A stretch of DNA of 64,000 bases from Streptomyces kaniharaensis (GTDB lineage: Bacteria; Actinomycetota; Actinomycetes; Streptomycetales; Streptomycetaceae): NCBI RefSeq assembly GCF_009569385.1, contig NZ_WBOF01000001.1:1178001-1242000 (forward strand), written 5' to 3'. Every line of letters starts with the position of its first letter. The stretch's first letter is position 1. The translations under genes and the position numbers were made by a program. Shown piece by piece: positions 43,576 to 51,863 of this stretch. The notes beneath the pieces are model-generated. The model had not been told where the DNA came from and ran no database searches. It worked only from the letters and a program-made list of their open reading frames with translations.

Positions 43576-45508
43576 CCACCATGACCACCACCAGCACCGA
43601 AACCACCCCGGTCATCCCCCTGCCGGCCCGGGCCGCCGCCGCCCTCACCGGCCTCGGCGCCCTCGCCACCGCGGCCTCCGCCGCCCTCTCCTGGACCTGG
43701 ACCTCCGACTTCCCCGGCGACCTCACCTACACCGGCTCCCCCGCCGGCCTCCAGTGGCTCGCCCTCACGGCAGGCCTCCTCACCCTCGTCCTGCTCCTCG
43801 CCGCCCAGGGCACCCCCGGCCTGCGCTGGGCCGCCCCCACCCGCAGCCACAACGCCGTCCTGTACGCCGCCGCCGGCGCGCTCGCCATCAGCCTGTTCTC
43901 CGTCACCGCCATCTCCGTCGAACTCGGCGGGCTCGCCAACCTCGAACCCGGCGGCTGGGTCCTCGGCGCGGGCGGCATCCTCACCGTCCTCGGCGCCCTC
44001 GGCCTCCCCCTCGACCGGCGCACCCACGTCCCGCTGCGCGTCCTCGACCGGCGCCTCTTCCTCCTCGTCCCCGCCGCCCCCGTCGGCTGGTACGCGGCCC
44101 ACGCCATCCCCGACGACAAGCCCGTCGCCCCGGTCATGACCGCCCTCGCCGGCGGCCTCGCCATCGCCACCGGCGCCATCCTGCTCGTCCAGCTCGGCCA
44201 CCTCGCCAACAGCTGGCTGCGCCTCGGCACCGTCGAGCGGCCGCTGACCGCGCCGCGCCAACTCCCGTCCTGGGCCGAGGTCCTGCTGATCGTCGTCGCC
44301 TTCGGCCTCGGCCTCTTCGCGATCACCTTCGGCATCGACACCGAGTACGGCGAGCTCTTCACCGGCTACCTGCTGCTCGCCGCCTTCATCGTCGCCGCCC
44401 TCGCCAAGTCCGGCCTGCTCGCCCGGCTGCGCGCGCTGACCGTCAAGCACCGTCCGGTCACCACCGGCGCCGCCTTCGCCGCCGCCGCCAGCTTCCCGTT
44501 CACCCAGACCAGCGACCAGTACACCTCGGTCGCCGCCAACATCCTGATCTTCGCCACCGTCGCCCTCGGCCTCAACATCGTCGTCGGCCTCGCGGGCCTG
44601 CTCGACCTCGGGTACGTCGCCTTCCTCGGCGTCGGCGCCTACGCCGCCGCCCTGGTCTCCGGCTCCCCCGCCTCGCCCATCCACGTCCAGTTCCCTTTCT
44701 GGGCCGCGATGCTCACCGGCGCCGCCGTCTCCATGGTCTTCGGCGTCCTCATCGGCGCCCCGACCCTGCGACTGCGCGGCGACTACCTCGCCATCGTCAC
44801 CCTCGGGTTCGGCGAGATCTTCCGCATCACGATGCTCAACCTGAACGGCACCACCGGCCCCAAGATCACCAACGGCTCCAACGGCATCCCGCGGATCCCC
44901 GACCTGGAGATCTTCGGCTTCGACCTCGGCAAGCCCCACACGATTGCCGGCATCGAACTCGGGCGCTTCTCCAACTACTACCTGCTGATGCTCCTCGTCA
45001 CCGCCCTGGTCGTGCTCGTCTTCGCCCGGGTCGGCAACTCCCGCATCGGCCGCGCCTGGGTCGCCATCCGTGAGGACGAGACCGCCGCCGAGGCCATGGG
45101 CATCAACGGCTTCCGCCTCAAGCTCCTCGCCTTCGCCCTCGGCGCCTGCCTCGCCGGCCTCGCCGGCACCGTCCAGGCGCACGTCAGCTACACCGTCACC
45201 CCCGACCAGTACACCTTCGCCGAGGCCCTGCCGCCCAACTCCGCCTTCCTCCTCGCCGCCGTCATCCTCGGCGGCATGGGCACCATCAGCGGCCCCCTCG
45301 CCGGCGCCACCCTCCTCTTCCTCATCCCCAAGAAGCTCGAGTTCCTCTCGGACTACCAGCTCCTCGCCTTCGGCATCGCCCTCATCGTCCTGATGCGCGT
45401 CCGCCCCGAGGGCCTCATCCCCAACCGGCGCCAGCAGCTGGAGTTCCACGAGGCCGCCATCCCGGCCCAGCCCATCGCCGACACCGCAGCACTCACCAAG
45501 GCAGGGGC

Positions 45509-45512
<4 letters not shown>
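43572..45512 (+). CDS. livM: branched-chain amino acid ABC transporter permease LivM, long form
   Basis: 646 residues from GTG at 43572 (GTGA overlap with livH; ATG at 43581 also possible). The LivM core starts near residue 320: VALGLNIVVGLAGLLDLGYVAFLGVGAYAAAL, then GAPTLRLRGDYLAIVTLGFGEI and SRIGRAWVAIREDETAAEAMGINGFRLKLLAFALGA, the contact loop. The first 300 residues add six or seven membrane helices not found in the E. coli protein (about 425 residues). Similar long forms occur in actinobacteria. The role of the extra part is unknown. livG starts four bases before its stop. Confidence 0.93.
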
Positions 45513-46359
<847 letters not shown>

Positions 46360-46363
<4 letters not shown>

Positions 46364-47076
46364 CCGCACTCCTCGAGGTCGAGGACCTCCGCGTCGCCTA
46401 CGGCAAGATCGAAGCCGTCAAGGGCATCAGCTTCACCGTCAACCAGGGCGAGGTCACCACCCTCATCGGCACCAACGGCGCCGGCAAGACCACCACCCTG
46501 CGCACCCTGTCCGGGCTGCTGAAGCCCACCAGCGGGCGCGTCACCTTCGACGGCCAGGACCTCTCCGCCGTACCCGCCCACAAGATCGTGTCCCTCGGCC
46601 TCGCCCACTCCCCCGAAGGCCGGCACATCTTCCCGCGCATGACCATCGAGGAGAACCTCCTCCTCGGCGCGTTCCTGCGCAGCGACACGGCCGGCATCCA
46701 GGCGGACGTGGAACGGGCCTACGGCCTCTTCCCGATCCTCGGCGAGCGCCGCAAGCAGGCCGCGGGAACGCTGTCCGGCGGTGAGCAGCAGATGCTCGCG
46801 ATGGGCCGGGCGCTGATGTCCCAGCCCAAGCTGCTGATGCTCGACGAGCCGTCCATGGGCCTGTCGCCGCTGATGATGCAGAAGATCATGGCGACGATCG
46901 TCGAGCTAAAGGCGAGCGGCACGACCATCCTGCTCGTCGAGCAGAACGCCCAGGCGGCGCTGTCCCTGTCCGACCAGGGCTACGTCATGGAGACCGGCCG
47001 CATCGTCCTGACGGGCACGGGCGCCGACCTGCTCCACGACGAGTCGGTGCGGAAGGCCTACCTGGGCGAGGACTGA
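46360..47076 (+). CDS. livF: branched-chain amino acid ABC transporter ATP-binding protein LivF
   Basis: 238 residues from GTG at 46360. Walker A is TLIGTNGAGKTTTLRTLSG, the Q-loop region is LAHSPEGRHIFPRMTIEENL (typical of LivF), and the signature is GTLSGGEQQMLAMGRALM. Walker B is LLMLDEPSMGLSPLMM and the switch residue is in LLVEQNAQAAL with Gln, as in LivF. It is the last gene of the operon and is followed by a strong bidirectional terminator. Confidence 0.96.
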
Positions 47077-47088
47077 GCCCAGCCACGA

Positions 47089-47120
47089 AGAAGGGCCCGC
47101 CGGTGCCGGCGGGCCCTTCT
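47089..47120. terminator. bidirectional terminator between livF and the ANTAR regulator
   Basis: A 15-base perfect inverted repeat (47089-47103 with 47106-47120) stands between convergent stops at 47076 and 47132, with GAAGAAGGG and CCCTTCT at its sides. Confidence 0.85.
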
Positions 47121-47131
47121 CGCTGTCTTCG

Positions 47132-47788
47132 CTACTCCCCCTTGGCCTCTTCGGCCTTCTTGCGGTCCTGGGCCTCGCCCTCCTCGATGACCGCCTCGGC
47201 CACCGCGGCCATCGTCATCCGACGGTCCATCGACGTCTTCTGGATCCACCGGAACGCGGCGGGCTCGTTCAGCCCGAACTTCGTCTGCAGCACGCTCTTC
47301 GCCCGGTCCACCAGCTTCCGGGTCTCCAGCCGCTGGGAGAGATCGGCGATCTCCTTCTCCAGCTCTCGCATCTCGGTGTACCGCGACACGGCCATCTCGA
47401 TGGCCGGCACCAGGTCCGACTTGCTGAACGGCTTCACGATGTACGCCATCGCGCCCGCGTCACGGGCCCGGTCCACCAGCTCGCGCTGCGAGAACGCGGT
47501 GAGCATGAGCACCGGCGCCAGGTGCTTCTCGTGGATCTGCTCGGCAGCGGAGAGCCCGTCCAGGATCGGCATCTTCACGTCGAAGATCGCCAGGTCGGGG
47601 CGGAGCTCCTCGACCAGCCGCACCGCCGTCTCCCCGTCCCCGGCCTCGCCGACGACGGTGTAACCCTCCTCTTCGAGCATCTCCTTGAGATCAAGACGGA
47701 TCAACGCCTCGTCCTCGGCGATCACAATCCGAGTGATCTGGGGCATATCGGTCTCAAGCGGCTGTGCCTGCTCGTCGGCGGCGCTCAC
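47132..47788 (-). CDS. pdtaR: ANTAR-domain response regulator (PdtaR-like antiterminator)
   Basis: 218 residues from GTG at 47788, with GAGGAG upstream; ATG at 47746 is the alternative. The receiver domain has the acidic pair in IAEDEALIRLDLKEML, the phospho-acceptor in LAIFDVKMPILDGL, Thr in MLTAFSQ and Lys in YIVKPFSKSDL. The C-terminal ANTAR domain reads RLETRKLVDRAKSVLQTKFGLNEPAAFRWIQKTSMDRRMTM, with the conserved Ala and aromatic residues that bind dual RNA hairpins. In mycobacteria PdtaR works with the kinase PdtaS and regulates transcripts by antitermination. The kinase is not in this window. Its place next to the tRNA and pyk is conserved in streptomycetes. Confidence 0.93.
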   Translation of the reverse strand: MSAADEQAQPLETDMPQITRIVIAEDEALIRLDLKEMLEEEGYTVVGEAGDGETAVRLVEELRPDLAIFDVKMPILDGLSAAEQIHEKHLAPVLMLTAFSQRELVDRARDAGAMAYIVKPFSKSDLVPAIEMAVSRYTEMRELEKEIADLSQRLETRKLVDRAKSVLQTKFGLNEPAAFRWIQKTSMDRRMTMAAVAEAVIEEGEAQDRKKAEEAKGE

Positions 47789-47886
47789 GGGGCTCCTCGT
47801 TCCGGCGGGGTACTGCATGCATGAGGGTACCTAGACACGGTATGTTTGGTGTCGCAGGGTCGGGGCCAGCCTTCGAAACTGCGAAT

Positions 47887-47959
47887 GCCCCGGTAGCCCA
47901 GCGGGAGAGGCGATGGTCTCAAACACCATACAGCGTGGGTTCGAATCCCACTCGGGGCA
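47887..47959 (+). tRNA. tRNA with anticodon CAA (Leu by codon), class I shape
   Basis: 73 bases without encoded CCA. Acceptor GCCCCGG pairs with TCGGGGC (last pair G-T). The D-arm is GCCC/AGGC with one mismatch. Anticodon stem ATGGT/ACCAT encloses the loop CTCAAAC, putting CAA at positions 34-36. The variable loop is only five bases (ACAGC). The T-arm is GTGGG-TTCGAAT-CCCAC. CAA reads UUG, hence Leu, but bacterial tRNA-Leu normally has a long variable arm. The identity is therefore open. A hairpin terminator follows at 48004-48033. Confidence 0.85.
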
Positions 47960-48003
47960 CTTTTCCTTTAAATCGAAGGAATGTCGATCCGGCGCCACCG
48001 CTG

Positions 48004-48033
48004 GGGATCTTCACCCAAGCGAGTGAAGATCCC
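48004..48033 (+). terminator. hairpin terminator after the tRNA
   Basis: An 11-base perfect stem (GGGATCTTCAC 48004-48014 with 48023-48033) encloses eight bases, 44 bases after the tRNA. Confidence 0.6.
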
Positions 48034-48078
48034 GTTGTTCGCAGGCCGACGTCCATCCGAGTGTGCAATCTCGGTCAC

Positions 48079-48852
48079 ATGTACGACATGGCCACAAGGC
48101 AACGAGCGCTTGACCTCCGCGCATCCGGGCTGACCGTCAGCCAAGTCAGCCGTGCGACCGGAATATCTCGATTTGCGATCCGCGAGTGGGCATCCGGTGC
48201 CGTGCCAAGCCCACGCATGACCGCCGAGTGCCCGGTTGGCGACGGCCGCCTCGATCCCGCACGGCCACGCCCTGACTATGCCTATCTGCTTGGCCTCTAC
48301 CTTGGCGACGGCTGTATCAGCGAAGGCCGTCGCAAGGTCTACGCCCTCCGCATCGCCTGCTGCGACGCCTGGCCCGGTCTCATCGACGCGTGCGCACTGG
48401 CCATCTCGGCCGTCATGCCGCACAACAAGGTCCAGCGCGCCCACGCGCCCGGCTGCACCAGCGTCGTCAGCACCAGCAAGCACTGGCCGTGCCTCTTTCC
48501 GCAGCACGGCCGCGGCCCGAAGCATCTGCGGCCGATCGCCCTCGCGCCGTGGCAGCAGGAGATCACCGCCGCCCACCCGTGGGAGTTCCTGCGCGGTCTG
48601 ATCCACTCCGACGGCTGCCGCATCACCAACTGGACGACCCGCACGGTCGGCGGCGTCCAGAAGCGCTACGAGTACCCGCGCTACTTCTTCACCAACACCT
48701 CGGCCGACATCGTCGGCCTCTTCACGGCCACCCTCGACGCCGTCGGCGTCCGGTGGAAATCCGTCGCCCGCCCCACCGGTGCCATCAACGTCTCCATCGC
48801 CCGCAGGGACTCCGTCGCCCTCATGGACGCCCACATCGGCCCCAAGTACTGA
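48079..48852 (+). CDS. HTH protein with two LAGLIDADG motifs (homing-endonuclease type)
   Basis: 257 residues from ATG at 48079; ATG at 48088 is also possible. The N-terminal 45 residues form a Hin-like helix-turn-helix (RQRALDLRASGLTVSQVSRATGISRFAIREWASG). Two LAGLIDADG helices follow, YLLGLYLGDG at 69-78 and FLRGLIHSDG at 170-179, each ending in the metal-binding Asp. Two motifs in one chain fit a monomeric homing endonuclease that cuts a long asymmetric site. It is not inside an intron or intein. Freestanding members near tRNA genes are known in streptomycetes and often called regulators. Whether it still cuts DNA is untested. Confidence 0.82.
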   Translation: MYDMATRQRALDLRASGLTVSQVSRATGISRFAIREWASGAVPSPRMTAECPVGDGRLDPARPRPDYAYLLGLYLGDGCISEGRRKVYALRIACCDAWPGLIDACALAISAVMPHNKVQRAHAPGCTSVVSTSKHWPCLFPQHGRGPKHLRPIALAPWQQEITAAHPWEFLRGLIHSDGCRITNWTTRTVGGVQKRYEYPRYFFTNTSADIVGLFTATLDAVGVRWKSVARPTGAINVSIARRDSVALMDAHIGPKY

Positions 48853-48867
48853 CGGCGGCGCAGCGGT

Positions 48868-49002
48868 TCAGCCGTCCTCTGGCTCCGGTTCAATCTGCTC
48901 TTCGCGTTCGAAGCGGGCTCTCGCGGCCTCGTAGGCCGCGCCCGCGCCAGGCCAGTTGAGGATCTCCTCGCGGAGTTCCCGCCAGAGCGTGTGCTCGTGC
49001 AT
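48868..49002 (-). CDS. 44-residue protein between homing-endonuclease gene and pyk
   Basis: ATG at 49002 follows an excellent ribosome binding site, GAGGAGGAATGCA. It reads MHEHTLWRELREEILNW, then PGAGAAYEAARARFEREEQ and an acidic end EPEPEDG. The pattern (helix, turn, YxAARxxFE) resembles the N-terminal arm of small XRE-type antitoxins, but the DNA-binding part is missing. It lies downstream of pyk on the same strand, with the pyk terminator just before it, so it has its own start signal or depends on read-through. It runs toward the end of the homing-endonuclease gene, 16 bases away. Confidence 0.6.
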   Translation of the reverse strand: MHEHTLWRELREEILNWPGAGAAYEAARARFEREEQIEPEPEDG

Positions 49003-49019
49003 TGCATTCCTCCTCGTGT

Positions 49020-49051
49020 GGGCGGCATCCCTCGCACGAGGGATGCCGCCC
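49020..49051 (-). terminator. pyk terminator
   Basis: A 15-base perfect inverted repeat (49020-49034 with 49037-49051) begins nine bases after the pyk stop, on the minus strand. Confidence 0.85.
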
Positions 49052-49059
49052 GAGGCCTG

Positions 49060-50490
49060 TCAGGCGTCCAATGTCCCCACGTGGTGGACGCGGACGAGGT
49101 TGGTGGAGCCGGCGAGGCCGGGCGGGGAGCCGGCCGTGATCACGACGATGTCGCCCTTCCGGCAGCGGCCGAGGGACAGCAGGGCGGCGTCGACCTGTTC
49201 GACCATCTGGTCCGTCGTGGGGACGAACGGGCCGAGGAAGGTCTCCACGCCCCAGGTGAGGGCGAGTTGGCTGCGGACGGCGGGTTCGTAGGTGAAGGCG
49301 AGGACGGGGATGGGTGAGCGGTAGCGGGTGAGGCGACGGGCGGTGTCGCCGGACTGGGTGAAGGCGATGAGGTACTTGGCCTGCAGGAAGTCGCCGATCT
49401 CGGCGGCCGCGCGGGCGACGGCGCCGCCCTGGGTGCGCGGCTTGCTGCCCGCCGTCAGCGGGGGCAGTCCGGCCGCGAGGACGTCGGTCTCGACGGCCTC
49501 GATGATGCGGCTCATGGTCCTGACCGCCTCGCCGGGGTACTTGCCCACCGACGTCTCGCCGGAGAGCATCAACGCGTCCGTCCCATCGAGGACGGCGTTG
49601 GCGACGTCGGACGCCTCGGCTCGGGTCGGGCGGGACGAGTTGATCATCGAGTCGAGCATCTGGGTGGTGACGATGACCGGCTTGGCGTTGCGCTTGGCGA
49701 GCTTGATGGCGCGCTTCTGGACGAGGGGGACCTCTTCGAGGGGCATCTCCACGCCCAGGTCCCCGCGGGCCACCATGATGCCGTCGAAGGCGTCGACGAT
49801 GGCGTCCAGGTTGTCGACGGCCTGCGGTTTCTCGATCTTGGCGATGACCGGGACGAACCGGCCCTCCTCCGCCATGATCCGGTGGACGTCCTGGATGTCG
49901 CGCCCGCTGCGGACGAAGGAGAGCGCGACGAGGTCGGCGCCGGTGCGCAGCGCCCACCGCAGGTCGTCGACGTCCTTGTCGCCGAGGGCGGGGACGGAGA
50001 CGGCGACGCCGGGGAGGTTGAGGCCCTTGTGGTCGGAGACGAGCCCGCCTTCGATGACGATGCAGCGCACCCGCGGCCCGTCGACCTCGACGACCTCCAG
50101 GGTGACCCTGCCGTCGTCGACGAGGATGCGTTCGCCGCGGGAGACGTCAGCGGCGAGGCCCTTGTGGGTGGTGCCGCAGATGTCCTGGTCCCCCACGACG
50201 CCGTTGTCGGTGGAGATGGTGAACTCGTCGCCGCGTTCGAGAAGTACGGGCCCGTCGGCGAAGGTGTCGAGCCGGATCTTCGGGCCCTGAAGGTCGACGA
50301 GGACGCCGACGCTGCGGCCGGTCTCGTCGGCGGCCTTGCGGAGGCGGCGGTAGCGCTCCTCGTGTTCGCTGTGGGAGCCGTGGCTGAGGTTGAAGCGGGC
50401 GATGTCCATTCCGGCGTCGACCAGGGCCTTGATCTGGTCGTACGAGTCGGTGGCGGGCCCGAGGGTGCAGACGATTTTTGCTCGGCGCAT
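49060..50490 (-). CDS. pyk: pyruvate kinase
   Basis: 476 residues from ATG at 50490 (MRRAKIVCTLGPA, the family's usual start); ATG at 50508 is in frame. It turns phosphoenolpyruvate and ADP into pyruvate and ATP, the last step of glycolysis. The A domain has ARFNLSHGSHSEHEERYRRLR and VDLQGPKIRLDTF. VIAKIEKPQAVDNLDAIVDAFDGIMVARGDLGVEMP is the active-site signature with the catalytic Lys and the metal-binding Glu and Asp. The B domain (about residues 70-165) and C domain (about 345-476) are complete. The gene lies beside the PdtaR-tRNA block, as for S. coelicolor pyk2 (from memory). Confidence 0.97.
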   Translation of the reverse strand: MRRAKIVCTLGPATDSYDQIKALVDAGMDIARFNLSHGSHSEHEERYRRLRKAADETGRSVGVLVDLQGPKIRLDTFADGPVLLERGDEFTISTDNGVVGDQDICGTTHKGLAADVSRGERILVDDGRVTLEVVEVDGPRVRCIVIEGGLVSDHKGLNLPGVAVSVPALGDKDVDDLRWALRTGADLVALSFVRSGRDIQDVHRIMAEEGRFVPVIAKIEKPQAVDNLDAIVDAFDGIMVARGDLGVEMPLEEVPLVQKRAIKLAKRNAKPVIVTTQMLDSMINSSRPTRAEASDVANAVLDGTDALMLSGETSVGKYPGEAVRTMSRIIEAVETDVLAAGLPPLTAGSKPRTQGGAVARAAAEIGDFLQAKYLIAFTQSGDTARRLTRYRSPIPVLAFTYEPAVRSQLALTWGVETFLGPFVPTTDQMVEQVDAALLSLGRCRKGDIVVITAGSPPGLAGSTNLVRVHHVGTLDA

Positions 50491-50661
50491 GGTGCTGAGA
50501 CTAGGCATTACCGGCGCGTAACCACGACGTGGGTCCGCACGGCGGGATGACCGTTGCCGTAAGGGGAGTTGAACAATCTGACTCACAGTCGGACCGGTGT
50601 GCGACGGCCTCCGTCCGGCACCGCGCCGGAGCGGTCCGCCGATGCGATTCCGTGAAGGGGT

Positions 50662-50683
50662 GTTCACGTATGGTTCACCATTG
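50662..50683 (+). promoter_or_regulatory. PHO-box-like direct repeat
   Basis: GTTCACGTATG (50662-50672) and GTTCACCATTG (50673-50683) are two adjoining 11-base units, each starting GTTCAC. This is the layout of streptomycete PhoP boxes (GTTCACC plus four bases). It lies 86 bases before the TTA-containing gene, in the gap shared with pyk. Confidence 0.5.
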
Positions 50684-50768
50684 CTTCGGCTGCCGCTCCC
50701 GGCCCGGCGGGACGCTCTTCACCCGGGGACCACCCGGTTGACGTAGCGGACGAGGGGAACCGTTCGGT

Positions 50769-51863
50769 ATGAGACGCGCCTTAGGGGTGTTGGCGGCGCT
50801 GGTGTTGCTCGGCGGGGTGACGTACGCACTGATCCCGGATCCGGATCCGGAGCCCAGGGAGCTCGTCAAGGTCAACGGCCTGATCGGCTCGGAGAAACGC
50901 GCCTTCTTCGAGAACCAGCAGGTCAAGGACGAGCTGGCGAAGCAGGGGCTGGAGGTCCACGCCGATTCCACCGGCTCCTGGACGATGGTCGACAAGGCCA
51001 AGCAGCCCGGCCTGGACTTCGCCTTCCCGGCCAGCGCCTCGCCGGTCAAGGAGATCCAGCGCATTTGGGGCCTCCAGGACTCGCCGCTGGTGCCCTTCTA
51101 CTCCCCGTTGGTGGTCCTGACCCACGAGCCGGTCGCGCAGGTGCTGCGGCAGAACGCCCTGGCCACCCAGGACGACTCCGGGGTCTGGACGTTCAAGATG
51201 GACGACTACCTGGCCGCGCTGAAGTCCGGTCGCAGGTGGCAGGATCTCGCGGGCGCGGCCGCCCATCCGGAGCTGTCCGGCACGATCTTCGTGACCACCA
51301 CAGACCCGGAGAGCTCGTCCTCGGGAGCGATGTACATCGCCCTGCTCTCCTATGTTCTGAACAATCGTCATGTGGTGTCCGACCAGGCGGGCGTCGACGC
51401 CACCAAGGACGTCCTGCGCACCGCGACCGCGTTGCAGGGCGGGCAGAAGAGCAGCAGCGACGAGCCGTTCAAGGACTTCAGCGCGGGCGTCGGCAATCCG
51501 CTGGTGTTCGCCTACGAGTCGCAGGTCGCCGAGCTGGCGATGAACGGCACGTCAACCGGCGACATGGTGGTGCTGTACCCGGACACCACGATCTACTCGG
51601 ACCACACCCTCGTCGCCCGGAACGAGAAGGGCGCCAAGCTTGCGAGCCTGCTCCAGGAGGACGAGCAACTGCGCACGCTGGAGGCCAGGTTCGGGTTCCG
51701 GCCGCAGGCCGATCCGAGTGCCTTCGCCAAGGCGGTGAAGGACTTCCGCAAACCGGTCTTCGCACCCGATCTCACGGCGGCGAAGGTGAAGCAGCCGCAG
51801 GTGCCCGCGCAGGACTTCCTGCTCAGGCTGGTCGCGGCGGCCAAGGGGAAGGCGGTCCAGTGA
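50769..51863 (+). CDS. membrane-anchored solute-binding-like protein with a TTA codon
   Basis: 364 residues from ATG at 50769. One N-terminal hydrophobic segment (RRALGVLAALVLLGGVTYAL) is an anchor or uncleaved signal; no lipobox Cys is present. The outside part has the order of a type II solute-binding fold: ELVKVNGLIGSEKRAFFEN, GLDFAFPASASPVKEI, TTDPESSSSGAMYIALLSYVLN and AGVGNPLVFAYESQVAEL. SSSSGAMY recalls the ligand loop of sulfate or phosphate binding proteins. Codon 5 is TTA (50781-50783), so translation should need bldA tRNA. It overlaps the VWA gene by four bases. No permease or ATPase is coded nearby. Confidence 0.78.
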   Translation: MRRALGVLAALVLLGGVTYALIPDPDPEPRELVKVNGLIGSEKRAFFENQQVKDELAKQGLEVHADSTGSWTMVDKAKQPGLDFAFPASASPVKEIQRIWGLQDSPLVPFYSPLVVLTHEPVAQVLRQNALATQDDSGVWTFKMDDYLAALKSGRRWQDLAGAAAHPELSGTIFVTTTDPESSSSGAMYIALLSYVLNNRHVVSDQAGVDATKDVLRTATALQGGQKSSSDEPFKDFSAGVGNPLVFAYESQVAELAMNGTSTGDMVVLYPDTTIYSDHTLVARNEKGAKLASLLQEDEQLRTLEARFGFRPQADPSAFAKAVKDFRKPVFAPDLTAAKVKQPQVPAQDFLLRLVAAAKGKAVQ

